Assembly: GCF_017051705.1 (NCBI RefSeq)
Contig: NZ_JAFIDJ010000001.1
Location: 620,001-684,000, forward strand
DNA length: 64,000 nt
Direction of reading: 5' to 3'
Origin: Algoriphagus lutimaris
GTDB taxonomy: Bacteria; Bacteroidota; Bacteroidia; Cytophagales; Cyclobacteriaceae
Shown: piece by piece, positions 45,938 to 56,989 of the stretch
Position numbering within the stretch: position 1 is the first letter of the stretch
How the letters are laid out: every line of letters begins with the position of its first letter
Made by a program: the position numbers and the translations under genes
The notes under the pieces: generated by a model
Databases searched by the model: none
What the model was told of the DNA's origin: nothing
What the model saw: only the letters and a program-made list of their open reading frames with translations

Positions 45938-46715
45938 TTTAAAAGTTGGGATTGCTTTATCTGGGGGAGGGGTGAGAGGGATTTCTCATTTAGGGGTTCT
46001 CAAAGGATTGAATGAAGCAGGTATTTTCCCTACCAAAGTAAGCGGTACTTCCGCAGGAGCTATTGCAGGAGCGATGTATTGCAATGGTTATCAACCAGAG
46101 GAAGTTTTAAAAATCATTGTGGAGACCAATTATTTTAAGTTTATGCGCCCCGCAATATCTCTCACGGGTTTCTTAAAGATGAATTCAGTGGGAGAATTGT
46201 TTAAGATATACCTGAAGCACAATCATTTCAGTCACTTAAAAATCCCCTTGACGGTAGCCGCCACGGATATCAAAAAAGGGAAAGTCGTCTATTTTTCAGA
46301 AGGAGAATTAATCAATCCAATCCTAGCTTCCTCCTGTATTCCTGGGATGTTTGACCCGATTGTTATAGGGGATAAGTTTTTTGTCGACGGAGGAGTTTTA
46401 AATAATCTTCCAGTAGAACCATTGGAAGGGATCTGTGACTTTGTGATTGGGATTAATTGTAACCATTTGCCTGAGGAAAGCAATATCAGGAATATGAAAA
46501 GCCTGATCGAGCGGTCCGTTATCATGTCCATGAACTACAATGTTTACAGCAGGAAGTCAAAATGTGATTTTTTTATAGAAGCACCGGGATTGGGCAAATA
46601 TGGAGTCTTCGATATCAAAAAGGCACCAGAATTATTTCGGGCAGGTTATGAACAGGCATTACAATATATTGACGAAAATCCTGCAATTTTGGAGCTGGCA
46701 ACTAAAAAAGAGTAA
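45927..46715 (+). CDS. patatin-like phospholipase
   Basis: A 262-residue patatin-family acyl hydrolase. The Gly-rich oxyanion loop SGGGVRGISHLG (residues 12-23), nucleophile GTSAG (near 40) and the dyad Asp in DGGVLNNLP (near 155) are all intact, so it should cleave acyl esters of phospholipids. There is no signal peptide, as in RssA-type cytoplasmic members. It overlaps the metallo-hydrolase gene upstream, and the acyltransferase gene starts 11 bases later, giving a lipid-turnover cluster. Confidence 0.9.
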   Translation: MKSNLKVGIALSGGGVRGISHLGVLKGLNEAGIFPTKVSGTSAGAIAGAMYCNGYQPEEVLKIIVETNYFKFMRPAISLTGFLKMNSVGELFKIYLKHNHFSHLKIPLTVAATDIKKGKVVYFSEGELINPILASSCIPGMFDPIVIGDKFFVDGGVLNNLPVEPLEGICDFVIGINCNHLPEESNIRNMKSLIERSVIMSMNYNVYSRKSKCDFFIEAPGLGKYGVFDIKKAPELFRAGYEQALQYIDENPAILELATKKE

Positions 46716-46726
46716 AAAGTAATCAT

Positions 46727-47287
46727 ATGATGAAGTTATTGTCCCGCTTTGTGTTTTGGATTTCGGGCTGGTCCTTGAATGCCAATTGGCCTGAAGGCTT
46801 AAAAAAGGCGGTCTTAATTGCAATCCCCCATACTTCCAATTGGGATATTTTATATGCAAGAGCTGCATTTTTCCTAATGGATATTCCGGTCAGATTTACC
46901 ATCAAGAAAGAAGTAATGGTAGGCCCATTGGGATGGCTGCTATCAGGCTTGGGGGCAATAGGAATTGACAGAAAAAGAATCCCTGGGGGACGAAAGCAAA
47001 CCTACACCGAAGCCATGGTGAATATGCTTAAAGAGCGGGATGAATTGGTCATCATGGTCACACCAGAAGGAACCCGATCACAAGTGAAAAAATGGAAATC
47101 CGGGTTTTACCATATTGCTTTAGGGGCCAATGTTCCAATTGTGGTAGGGTATCTGGATTATAAAAAGAAGGAGGCAGGGATTGGACCTTGCATCTATCCA
47201 GATGGAAATATGGATGAACAAATTGAAGAGTTAAAAGCCTTTGGAAGGACCGTTACTGGAAAACATCCTGAAAAAGGAATCTTATAA
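46727..47287 (+). CDS. lysophospholipid acyltransferase family protein
   Basis: A 186-residue PlsC-type acyltransferase. The HX4D motif is HTSNWD (residues 35-40), and the second block TPEGTRS (near 118) carries the glycerol-phosphate-binding Glu-Gly. It is shorter than PlsC itself (about 240) but normal for this compact subgroup. Placed 11 bases after the patatin gene, it could reacylate the lysolipids that the patatin makes. A strong shared terminator follows. Confidence 0.87.
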   Translation: MMKLLSRFVFWISGWSLNANWPEGLKKAVLIAIPHTSNWDILYARAAFFLMDIPVRFTIKKEVMVGPLGWLLSGLGAIGIDRKRIPGGRKQTYTEAMVNMLKERDELVIMVTPEGTRSQVKKWKSGFYHIALGANVPIVVGYLDYKKKEAGIGPCIYPDGNMDEQIEELKAFGRTVTGKHPEKGIL

Positions 47288-47290
47288 AAA

Positions 47291-47322
47291 AACAAGGTCT
47301 GGAATAATTACCAGACCTTGTT
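47291..47322. terminator. bidirectional terminator
   Basis: A 12-bp perfect stem AACAAGGTCTGG / CCAGACCTTGTT with an 8-base loop. It has T-tracts on both strands, between the convergent acyltransferase and aminotransferase genes. Confidence 0.9.
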
Positions 47323-47326
47323 TTTT

Positions 47327-48508
47327 TTATGACTCTTCGATCGCCTGCAGGATGAGTTGGCAGGCATTTTTTATTTCCTCTTCAGTAATGGTCAGTGGTG
47401 GTGCAATCCGCATGGAGTCATCACAAAACAGAAACCAATCTGTAATCACTCCAAGCTCTATTGCCCGATCTATGATCGGTTTTAGCACTTCAAAGGACTC
47501 AAATTTTACAGCCATCATCAATCCTTTGTTTCTGATTTCTTGAATCTTTGTATGAATCAGTAAGGATTTGATCAGGTTGGCCTTAGTTTCGACCTGTTCT
47601 ATTAGGGACTCGCTTTTTAAAACTTCTATGGTTGCAATACTAGCTGCAGCTGATACAGGGTGTCCTCCAAACGTAGTAATATGACCCAATAAAGGATTGT
47701 TTTTAAAAACACCCATTACTTCTTTGTTGGCTATAAAAGCTCCGATAGGCATTCCTCCTCCCATTCCTTTGGCACAGACAATAATATCTGGCACGATATC
47801 AAAATGCTCAAATGCCCAAAATTTACCTGTTCTTCCGAATCCTGCCTGAATTTCATCCAGAATTAAAAGCGCACCCATTTCATCACACTTCTTTCTGAGG
47901 GCCTGAAAATACGCTTTGGTTCCCACTCGGATTCCAGCTTCTCCTTGGATGGTCTCAATGACCACAGCGGCTGTATCCTGATTGATCTGTTCTAAATCAG
48001 CTAATTCTCCATATTGAATATTGGTAACACCGGGAAGTAAGGGTCTATATGCCCTTTTGAAAATTTCATTTCCACCTATACTTAATGCACCTTGGGAACT
48101 GCCATGATAGGCATTGACACAGGAAATGATATTTCTCTTACCGGTATATCTTTTTGCTAATTTTAAAGCTCCTTCTATCGCCTCAGATCCGCTGTTAACC
48201 AAATACACATTATCTAAATGAGCAGGTAGGGTTTTACAAAGTGCTTCCGCCAATTTGGTTTGAGGGCTTTGAACATATTCTCCATACACCATCAGGTGCA
48301 GGTATTTATCGAGCTGAGCTTGAATAGCTTTCAACACTTTTGGATGTCTATGTCCTACATTGCTTACTCCGATACCTGAAATGAGATCAATATATTTTTC
48401 ACCATTTGGGCCATGTAAATAAACCCCTTCCGCTTTTTCTACTTCAATTAATAATGGAAAGTCAGTGGTTTGTGCTAAATGTTGAAGAAATAGTTGTCTA
48501 TTATTCAT
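47327..48508 (-). CDS. class III aminotransferase
   Basis: A 393-residue PLP enzyme of the ornithine/acetylornithine aminotransferase class. I place the start at 48508 (MNNRQLFLQHL) since the longer frame to 48580 would overlap the methyltransferase gene by 59 bases with unlike sequence. LILDEIQAGFGRTG binds PLP phosphate and the reactive Lys lies in VCAKGMGGGMPIGA. It may be ArgD-like or act on other omega-amino acids; the substrate is not decided by sequence. It follows the methyltransferase gene after 13 bases. Confidence 0.9.
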   Translation of the reverse strand: MNNRQLFLQHLAQTTDFPLLIEVEKAEGVYLHGPNGEKYIDLISGIGVSNVGHRHPKVLKAIQAQLDKYLHLMVYGEYVQSPQTKLAEALCKTLPAHLDNVYLVNSGSEAIEGALKLAKRYTGKRNIISCVNAYHGSSQGALSIGGNEIFKRAYRPLLPGVTNIQYGELADLEQINQDTAAVVIETIQGEAGIRVGTKAYFQALRKKCDEMGALLILDEIQAGFGRTGKFWAFEHFDIVPDIIVCAKGMGGGMPIGAFIANKEVMGVFKNNPLLGHITTFGGHPVSAAASIATIEVLKSESLIEQVETKANLIKSLLIHTKIQEIRNKGLMMAVKFESFEVLKPIIDRAIELGVITDWFLFCDDSMRIAPPLTITEEEIKNACQLILQAIEES

Positions 48509-48521
48509 GAATAGGTAAGGT

Positions 48522-49421
48522 TCAATAACTTGAAAATCTGAAGAAAATACCCAGCGGTAATTTTTTGTCGAATCGGTCATTTAAATACAATTCGCCATGT
48601 TCAGCATTTTTCACAGAATCAAAATTCGTATTGATCAAATTTGCTGCGATCAGGGAGGAAAAGCTCAGGGAATACATATTGAGAATAAGAAAGTGGTTTT
48701 CTTTATCCAAAATCTCTGCACATACTTTCAGCATCTCATTGATCTGTTCCTCCAATACCCATTTTTCTCCGTCAGGACCTCTGCCATAAGCTGGAGGATC
48801 CAAGATGATCCCATGGTAAATATTTCCTCTTCTAGCTTCCCGCTTGATGAATTTCATCGCATCATCAATGATCCATCTGATTCCTTCTAATCCCGAGGAT
48901 TCCATATTATGTCTCGACCATGTGACTACTTGTTTGACGGAATCCAAATGGGTTACTTCCGCGCCAGCTGCTCTTGCTGCAACAGAAGCAGCGCCAGTGT
49001 AGGCAAACAAGTTCAAGACTTTTGGCTTTTCTACCGGGCAAGATTTGATTTTGGTATAGAGGTAGTCCCAGTTTACCGCCTGTTCAGGAAACAACCCGAT
49101 GTGTTTAAATGAAGTTTGTGCAAGGTTCAATTTGATATTTAAACCTTCAGGATTGGCATAGCTAATGGCCCAGTTATGGGGCATCTTTTTTAGTTGCTCC
49201 CATTTTCCTTTTTCAGGATTGTTTTTTTCCTTGGCAAAATGGGAATGGGCTTGTTGTTTCCATTCTCCCTCAGAAAGAGATTTATCCCAAATCGCCTGTG
49301 GCTCAGGTCTACTTAAAATAAATTGTCCGAACCTTTCCAACTTCTCAAATCCTCCTGTATCTATAAGTTCATAATCTGCCCATTCAGAAGGGCTAAGTGA
49401 TAGAATGGTTTCTTCTTGCAT
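48522..49421 (-). CDS. RlmI-like class I methyltransferase without PUA domain
   Basis: A 299-residue SAM-dependent methyltransferase. After about 80 residues of Trp-rich N-terminus comes a Rossmann domain with motif I VLNLFAYTGAASVAA, an acidic strand-2 end (THLDSVKQ), and motif IV ILDPPAYGRG. The PPAYGRG text resembles the 23S rRNA methyltransferase group that includes RlmI, so an rRNA substrate is probable. It is upstream of the aminotransferase on the same strand; no functional link is obvious. Confidence 0.85.
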   Translation of the reverse strand: MQEETILSLSPSEWADYELIDTGGFEKLERFGQFILSRPEPQAIWDKSLSEGEWKQQAHSHFAKEKNNPEKGKWEQLKKMPHNWAISYANPEGLNIKLNLAQTSFKHIGLFPEQAVNWDYLYTKIKSCPVEKPKVLNLFAYTGAASVAARAAGAEVTHLDSVKQVVTWSRHNMESSGLEGIRWIIDDAMKFIKREARRGNIYHGIILDPPAYGRGPDGEKWVLEEQINEMLKVCAEILDKENHFLILNMYSLSFSSLIAANLINTNFDSVKNAEHGELYLNDRFDKKLPLGIFFRFSSY

Positions 49422-49457
49422 GCCTTTTTAATTCAGTATGCAAAAATAGGGAAATAA

Positions 49458-50282
49458 TCAGGAAAGGATTTCTTCCAACTGTTGAAGACTGAAATCGTAA
49501 AGTTTATCCTGCAAAACAACATCCTCGGCCTTGGAGCTAGGCTTTTTAAGTTTCTTTTTATCATAATAACCTCCCGACTGAAGTTCATCCTTGTTGGATT
49601 TTGCGATAAAAATGGAGGTTTTAGCCCCTTTTTGTGGACTAATAAAGAAGGGCTTGGTGAGGTTTATGAAAACTTTGGACAATAGATCTGACTCAGAGCC
49701 AAAAGAAGTGTTGACTGCTCCAGGATGAAGTGAATAGGAAGCTAATCCTTTTTCTGAGTATAGAGTATGTAATTTGTTAGTTGTCAAAATATTATAAAGT
49801 TTGACATCACTATAGTTCTTCCAGCTACTTGTACCATTATGAAGTCCCATGTCATTTAGCTTGACGGATCCCAGTCGATGGAATTCTGAGCTTACAAACA
49901 CTACTTTTCCTTTTGCTTGAATTAAATTTTGGAGAAGTAATTGACTTAAATGAAAATGTCCTAAATGGTTAACTGCAAACGACCAATCCAGACCTTCTTT
50001 TGTTTTTTTACTATTTGGAAACATTCCCCCGGCATTATTAATTAGAAGGTCGATTTGATCATAAGAATCTGTGATTTGTTTTCCAGCCTTATGAACGCTT
50101 TTCATGGAACTCAAGTCCATTTCCAAGCAGTCAAACTTTTCGGGATTGTCAAATCGTGATACTAGTTTTTTTGCCTTCTCTAAATTTCTTACTGGAAGGA
50201 TAAGTTTATCGAAAAGGGGATAGAGCGCTTTTACAGTTTCCAATCCAATACCCGAAGTACTTCCAGTTATGACTAGATTCAT
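49458..50282 (-). CDS. short-chain dehydrogenase/reductase
   Basis: A 274-residue NAD(P)-dependent SDR resembling retinol-dehydrogenase-like proteins. The cofactor motif TGSTSGIG is at residues 7-14, NNAGG near 85, and a Ser is present in VFVSSEFHRLG. The usual catalytic YxxxK is replaced in register by a Tyr-Asn-Ile-Leu-Thr-Thr-Asn-Lys-type spacing (VKLYNILTTNKL), where Tyr and Lys are not four apart but a shifted pair is possible. The substrate is unknown. It is separated from the methyltransferase by 36 bases. Confidence 0.85.
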   Translation of the reverse strand: MNLVITGSTSGIGLETVKALYPLFDKLILPVRNLEKAKKLVSRFDNPEKFDCLEMDLSSMKSVHKAGKQITDSYDQIDLLINNAGGMFPNSKKTKEGLDWSFAVNHLGHFHLSQLLLQNLIQAKGKVVFVSSEFHRLGSVKLNDMGLHNGTSSWKNYSDVKLYNILTTNKLHTLYSEKGLASYSLHPGAVNTSFGSESDLLSKVFINLTKPFFISPQKGAKTSIFIAKSNKDELQSGGYYDKKKLKKPSSKAEDVVLQDKLYDFSLQQLEEILS

Positions 50283-50432
50283 CGTTGATTTCTATTTAGT
50301 TAAATAAAAAATTAAGTTAATTGGTTTTCAGAGTACTAGTGGTAAAGTTTCAATCTAAAGCTTTAAAAACTCTGTTTTTTCTTATTTTTAAACTTATTTT
50401 TCTAGGAGATTGAGTTAGCTTATTTTGATTTG

Positions 50433-50449
50433 ATCTCTTGTAAAGAGAT
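50433..50449. promoter_or_regulatory. 7-3-7 inverted repeat before the GlsA-like gene
   Basis: ATCTCTT and AAGAGAT flank GTA, ending ten bases before the ATG. It could be a regulator site or a small 5' hairpin near the ribosome-binding region; there is no T-tract, so it is not a terminator. Confidence 0.35.
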
Positions 50450-50458
50450 AATTGCCCC

Positions 50459-51274
50459 ATGCCCGATAAATTTATCGATGTTAAAAAAGTGATAAAAGAA
50501 AAGAATCCTAAGCTCTTAAAATGGCTTCCAGGATTTGTGATTTCATACATACGAAATGTGATTCATGAGGATTGGCTCAATGAAATAATGAGCAGGATTC
50601 ATCATTTGACAGGAATGGATTTCGTGGAAGCCGTTATTGAAGAGTTGAAAATAGAGGTGGAGCTAAAAGGCGCTGAGCACATACCAAAATCTGGTGGGGT
50701 GATTATAGCCGCGAATCATCCACTGGGAGGGATCGACGGAATCGCTTTGATGTATGCTGTAGGAAAGATCAGAAAAGATATTCGATTCTTAGTCAATGAT
50801 CTACTAATGTCATTTGAGAATTTTCAGCCGATGTTTGTTCCGGTAAATAAACTTGGGAAAAACTCTCAAAAAAATCTGGATGACATTGATCATGTATATG
50901 CCAAAGAGTATGCAGTGATGGTTTTTCCAGCAGGTTTGGTTTCCAGAAAATCTGATGAAGGTATACGTGACTTATTGTGGAAGAAAAGTTTCGTGACTAA
51001 GTCAAAAAAGTATAAAAAAAATATTATTCCTTGCTTCATTGAAGGGAAGAATTCGAAGTTTTTTTACAATTTGGCTAATTGGAGAAAGAAAATTGGGATT
51101 CAAGCAAATATTGAAATGTTTTACCTTGCAGATGAAATGTACCAGCAGCAAGGTAAAAAAGTGACTATCCATTTTGGTGAGGCAATTCCTTATCAAAATT
51201 TGGATTCTAGTAAGACCGATGCACAATGGGCCTTGCAGGTTAAGGAATTGGTATACAAATTAGGAAAAACATGA
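50459..51274 (+). CDS. GlsA-like O-acyltransferase
   Basis: A 271-residue PlsC-superfamily acyltransferase. The catalytic block is NHPLGGIDGI (near residues 85-94), so His and Asp are separated by five residues instead of four, and the second block is FPAGLVSRK instead of FPEGTRS. Both variants are typical of the amino-acid-lipid O-acyltransferases (GlsA, OlsF N-terminal half). It overlaps the next gene, a GlsB-like N-acyltransferase, by four bases. Together they are predicted to build glycine or ornithine lipids by N- then O-acylation. Confidence 0.85.
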   Translation: MPDKFIDVKKVIKEKNPKLLKWLPGFVISYIRNVIHEDWLNEIMSRIHHLTGMDFVEAVIEELKIEVELKGAEHIPKSGGVIIAANHPLGGIDGIALMYAVGKIRKDIRFLVNDLLMSFENFQPMFVPVNKLGKNSQKNLDDIDHVYAKEYAVMVFPAGLVSRKSDEGIRDLLWKKSFVTKSKKYKKNIIPCFIEGKNSKFFYNLANWRKKIGIQANIEMFYLADEMYQQQGKKVTIHFGEAIPYQNLDSSKTDAQWALQVKELVYKLGKT

Positions 51275-52236
51275 GTAAAGAAGCAGACATTATTCCTCCA
51301 GTAGATAGGGCTTTGATCAAAGCCGAGCTTACTGAAGAACGATTTCTTCGGTATGCGAACAATGGGGATAATCTGGTCTTTTTGGTAAATTTTCACAATG
51401 CTCCAAATGTGGTGAGAGAAATCGGAAGACTGAGGGAATTGACATTCAGAGCTGCAGGAGGAGGAACAGGATTGGAATTGGACTTGGATGAAAATGACAC
51501 GTGCGAAAACTGCTATGATCAATTAATCACTTGGAGTGCTGAGGATGAAGAAATAGTTGCAGGATACCGTTTGATCAATTGTAAAAAGGCTATTGGAGAG
51601 GATGGGACTATTAATCTTTCTACCACTCATTTATTTGATTTTTCTGAAAAGTTTGTAAATGAATTTCTTCCTTTTACCATCGAGTTAGGGAGATCCTTCG
51701 TACAGCCTAAGTATCAGCCAAGTATAGATAATAGAAAAGGGATTTTCAGTTTGGATAACCTCTGGGATGGATTGGGTGCTGTGGTTTTGCTCAATCCTGA
51801 GGTGAAGTATTTATTTGGTAAAGTGACTATGTATCCCCATTATCACCGGGAAGCCAGGGATTTGTTGTTGATGTTTATGAACCACTATTTTCCCGATAAG
51901 GAAGCCTTGGTGGCACCAAAGCCAGAGATTCAGTTGGGCTATGATTCTGATTTGCCTTCAAAGGGTAATCCATTTGAGGGATTAGAATATAAAGAAGGCT
52001 ATAAAGTATTGAATTCTAGAGTAAGAGGATATGGAGAAAACATACCTCCATTGATTAATACGTACATGAATCTTTCACCTACCATGATGACTTTTGGAAC
52101 CGCGATGAACGATGAATTTGGAGAGGTAGAGGAAACGGGGATTTTAATTACCTTGGCGGATATCTACGAGACAAAAAAGCACCGGCATATGGATACATTT
52201 GAGCGGGACAGGGTGTATGGAAGCAGAGACAAATAA
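51271..52236 (+). CDS. GlsB-like N-acyltransferase (GNAT, hemolysin-type)
   Basis: A 321-residue protein of the OlsB/GlsB type (Pfam Acetyltransf_5). The conserved start of the domain is FHNAPNVVREIGRLRE (near residues 47-62), followed by EEIVAGYRLI and a SFVQPKYQ segment near residue 149. The family transfers 3-hydroxyacyl groups from acyl carrier protein to the amino group of ornithine or, in Bacteroides, glycine. Coupled to the O-acyltransferase by a four-base overlap. The amino acid used cannot be read from sequence. Confidence 0.85.
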   Translation: MSKEADIIPPVDRALIKAELTEERFLRYANNGDNLVFLVNFHNAPNVVREIGRLRELTFRAAGGGTGLELDLDENDTCENCYDQLITWSAEDEEIVAGYRLINCKKAIGEDGTINLSTTHLFDFSEKFVNEFLPFTIELGRSFVQPKYQPSIDNRKGIFSLDNLWDGLGAVVLLNPEVKYLFGKVTMYPHYHREARDLLLMFMNHYFPDKEALVAPKPEIQLGYDSDLPSKGNPFEGLEYKEGYKVLNSRVRGYGENIPPLINTYMNLSPTMMTFGTAMNDEFGEVEETGILITLADIYETKKHRHMDTFERDRVYGSRDK

Positions 52237-52597
52237 AACCACATTAATCGCCGGAGCTACTTCGGATACAACTAGGTATGCCTATACCGCTGCAGTATTT
52301 TTGGAAAGGTCTCAAATTCCATTTATTCCTATCAGTATTAAAAAAGGAAATGTATTGGGAAGGGAAATTTTACCATTAGGTGACAAACCGGCACTAGCTG
52401 GAATTCATACCATCACCCTGTATTTAAACGCGAGGAACCAACAAGAATGGGAGGACTATTTTTTATCCTTAGAGCCTCAACGAATTATTTTTAACCCAGG
52501 AGCGGAAAACCCATCTTTTAAGGAGCGGGCGCAGAAGCTTGGGATTGAATGTGTCAATGGTTGTACTCTTGTCATGGTAAGCTCCGGACAGTACTGA
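52217..52597 (+). CDS. CoA-binding domain protein
   Basis: A 126-residue protein consisting of one CoA-binding (Rossmann, CoA_binding_2) domain, with VIAGA-type start (TTLIAGATSDTTRYAY), PISIKKG in strand 2 and NPGAENPSF near the end. I use the ATG at 52217; the frame extends to a TTG at 52199. It overlaps the N-acyltransferase gene by 20 bases. The biological role of these single-domain proteins is unclear. Confidence 0.85.
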   Translation: MEAETNKTTLIAGATSDTTRYAYTAAVFLERSQIPFIPISIKKGNVLGREILPLGDKPALAGIHTITLYLNARNQQEWEDYFLSLEPQRIIFNPGAENPSFKERAQKLGIECVNGCTLVMVSSGQY

Positions 52598-52740
52598 AAA
52601 TCAGGGACTAATAAGTGGAGTTTACGCGCTTCTAAAATGGGATTTTGAGCCTTCAAAAAAGCTGGGTTAAGTCACTTTTTTTTTCTATCTTGCGTATTCT
52701 TTAAATGAACACAAAATCACCTTTCTATAGCCCTTTTTGA

Positions 52741-54717
<1,977 letters not shown>

Positions 54718-54735
54718 GGCGATTTGAAAAACAAT

Positions 54736-54757
54736 AAAGGGGCCTATGCGCCCCTTT
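54736..54757 (+). terminator. terminator of gyrB
   Basis: An 8-bp stem AAAGGGGC / GCCCCTTT with a 6-base loop and a T-tract, 18 bases after the gyrB stop. Confidence 0.86.
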
Positions 54758-54833
54758 TTTCATTCTTTAACAAATAGATAAACTTGGATTTGACAAAGGA
54801 ATTTTAAATTGCCTACCCAAATATTAAACTTTT

Positions 54834-56960
54834 ATGAAACTGGCATTAAAAGATAAATACGAATCTATTATCCAAAAAAGTGATCTGGTAAGCCGGGATT
54901 TAAGCTGGCTAAAATTTAATGATCGGGTATTAGATCAATCGAAGAAAGAACACAGGACAATTTTTGAAAAATTAAAATTCTTGGCCATCACTGCCTCGAA
55001 TTTGGATGAGTTCTTTATGATTAGGGTGGGTTCTCTTTATAACTACCTTGACTATGATAAGGAGCGTGTGGATTATTCAGGTCTTCGAGAAGAGCCTTTC
55101 AAGACCAAGTTGATGAGTGATTGTCAGGTTTTTCATAAAGATCAACACGAGCATTTTACAAATGTAATTCTTCCAGGATTAGATAAGGAAGGGGTTTCAT
55201 TGTTTAATATTTCGAGACTCACCGATGTTGAAAAACAAACAGTAAAAGATTACTTTAAAAAAGCCATCTATCCTATGCTTACACCCATGGTGTATGATGG
55301 ATATAGGACCTTTCCGATTTTGATGAATAGGTTGTTGATTTTTGGGGTAGTAACGACAAGTCCAGGAGAGCGGAAAGATATGAAGAAGCTGAGCTTTGTT
55401 CAGATTCCTTCTAATATTCCGAGATTTTTCGAGATAGAAAGAGAGAACTCCCTTTTATTGATTCCAATCGAGGAGGTGATTCGCGAGCATATAGTTTCTC
55501 TTTTCAGGAATGTAGAGATCGAAGGGATCAGTTTGTTTAGGATTACCCGTAATGGGGATTTCACATTAGAGGAGTCAGAAGACATGGACGCTAATTTCCT
55601 AGAGGAAGTGAAGCGTAAATTAATGGAAAGAAAAACTGGTCGGGTAGTACGAATTGAAATAGAGGAGGGATATAGCAAATGGATGCTCAATTCCTTGTTG
55701 GAGAGATGGAACCTTAAAATGGACTCTGTTTTCTTGGTCAAACGTGCCAGTATGATCGATTTTACAGGAATGTGGCAAATTGTTGGAAACAAGAAATTTA
55801 GAGAAAGATTGCCTCAAGTTCATCCTCCGGTTAATCCACTTTCTTACCCTGAAGAAGGGAGAGCAGATATCTTTGAAACACTGAAAGAGAAAGATATTTT
55901 ATTACATCATCCTTATAATAACATCGATTCCATCTTGGATTTGATTAATAAGGCTGCAGAAGACCCTGATGTAATGGCCATCAAAATGACCATTTATAGA
56001 TTGGCAAAAGATAGTCAGATTACCAAAGCTTTATTGAAGGCGGCTGAAAACGGAAAACACGTTTCTGTGCTATTCGAGGTGAAAGCTAGGTTTGATGAGG
56101 AAAATAATATAAGAGAGGCTAAAAGACTTCAAAAAGCAGGTTGTTTTGTGATTTATGGGATTACGCATCTTAAAACCCATACGAAGCTCCTTCTCATTGT
56201 GAAAAAAGATGCTAATGAAATTACTCGGTTTGTTCATTTGGGATCTGGAAATTACAACGAGGATACAGCCAGACTTTATACGGATATCGGCTTATTGACG
56301 ACTAATGAAACTTTAGCCAATGATGTGTCTGAATTCTTTAACGTAATTACTGGGCATTCTATGCCTTCTCAATATACCAACTTGATTACAGCTCCTAGAG
56401 ATATGCGAAATCAGTTGATCGAATATATTGAAGAGGAAGCTGAAAATGCCAGAAAAGGTCTTCCAAGTGGGATTTTCATTAAAGTTAACTCCTTGGAGGA
56501 TTCCGAAATAATCTATGCTCTTTATAGAGCTTCTCAATCAGGGGTGACCATTAAATTGATAGTAAGAGGGATTTGTTGCTTAAGACCTCAGCGGGAAGGT
56601 TTAAGTGATAAAATAGAGGTGATTTCCATTGTGGGTGATTTCTTGGAACATTCCAGAATCTATCACTTCCATAACAACGGAAATACCAGAACCTATGCAG
56701 GGAGTGCCGATATGATGGTCCGAAGTTTTGATAAAAGACTGGAATCATTATTTAAGGTAGAAGCTCCGCTGTTGGAAAAGCAGTTGATGAATATCCTGGC
56801 TTATAACCTAAAAGACAATGTCAATGCATATGTCATGCAAGAGGATGGAACTTTTATAGCCAAATCACCAGTAGGAGATGAGGAAGAGTTTAATGTTCAT
56901 AAAGAGTTTTTCCATTTGGACCCCGAAAAAGTAATTCAAGTCAAGCTGGTAGAATCCTAA
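54834..56960 (+). CDS. ppk1: polyphosphate kinase 1
   Basis: A 708-residue PPK1 that polymerises the gamma-phosphate of ATP into polyphosphate. N-terminal helical domain with DLSWLKFNDRVL (near 23-34), a head domain, and two phospholipase-D-like C-terminal domains. His449 in THTK corresponds to the autophosphorylated His of the family (HxK). GSGNYNEDTARLYTDIGLLT (near 467) supports this. It faces ppx across a shared terminator, so synthesis and breakdown genes are neighbours. Confidence 0.95.
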   Translation: MKLALKDKYESIIQKSDLVSRDLSWLKFNDRVLDQSKKEHRTIFEKLKFLAITASNLDEFFMIRVGSLYNYLDYDKERVDYSGLREEPFKTKLMSDCQVFHKDQHEHFTNVILPGLDKEGVSLFNISRLTDVEKQTVKDYFKKAIYPMLTPMVYDGYRTFPILMNRLLIFGVVTTSPGERKDMKKLSFVQIPSNIPRFFEIERENSLLLIPIEEVIREHIVSLFRNVEIEGISLFRITRNGDFTLEESEDMDANFLEEVKRKLMERKTGRVVRIEIEEGYSKWMLNSLLERWNLKMDSVFLVKRASMIDFTGMWQIVGNKKFRERLPQVHPPVNPLSYPEEGRADIFETLKEKDILLHHPYNNIDSILDLINKAAEDPDVMAIKMTIYRLAKDSQITKALLKAAENGKHVSVLFEVKARFDEENNIREAKRLQKAGCFVIYGITHLKTHTKLLLIVKKDANEITRFVHLGSGNYNEDTARLYTDIGLLTTNETLANDVSEFFNVITGHSMPSQYTNLITAPRDMRNQLIEYIEEEAENARKGLPSGIFIKVNSLEDSEIIYALYRASQSGVTIKLIVRGICCLRPQREGLSDKIEVISIVGDFLEHSRIYHFHNNGNTRTYAGSADMMVRSFDKRLESLFKVEAPLLEKQLMNILAYNLKDNVNAYVMQEDGTFIAKSPVGDEEEFNVHKEFFHLDPEKVIQVKLVES

Positions 56961-56962
56961 TT

Positions 56963-56989
56963 AAAAAGCCTCTGTTAAAGAGGCTTTTT
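56963..56989. terminator. bidirectional terminator overlapping the ppx stop
   Basis: An 11-bp perfect stem AAAAAGCCTCT / AGAGGCTTTTT with a GTTAA loop. The TAA stop of ppx lies inside it, and the ppk1 stop is just three bases before. Confidence 0.88.

Noticed and set aside
50459-51274. Possibility that this is the general phosphatidic-acid PlsC
   Set aside because: The His-Asp spacing and FPAGLVSR block fit the amino-acid-lipid acyltransferases, and the partner gene is an OlsB/GlsB-type GNAT.
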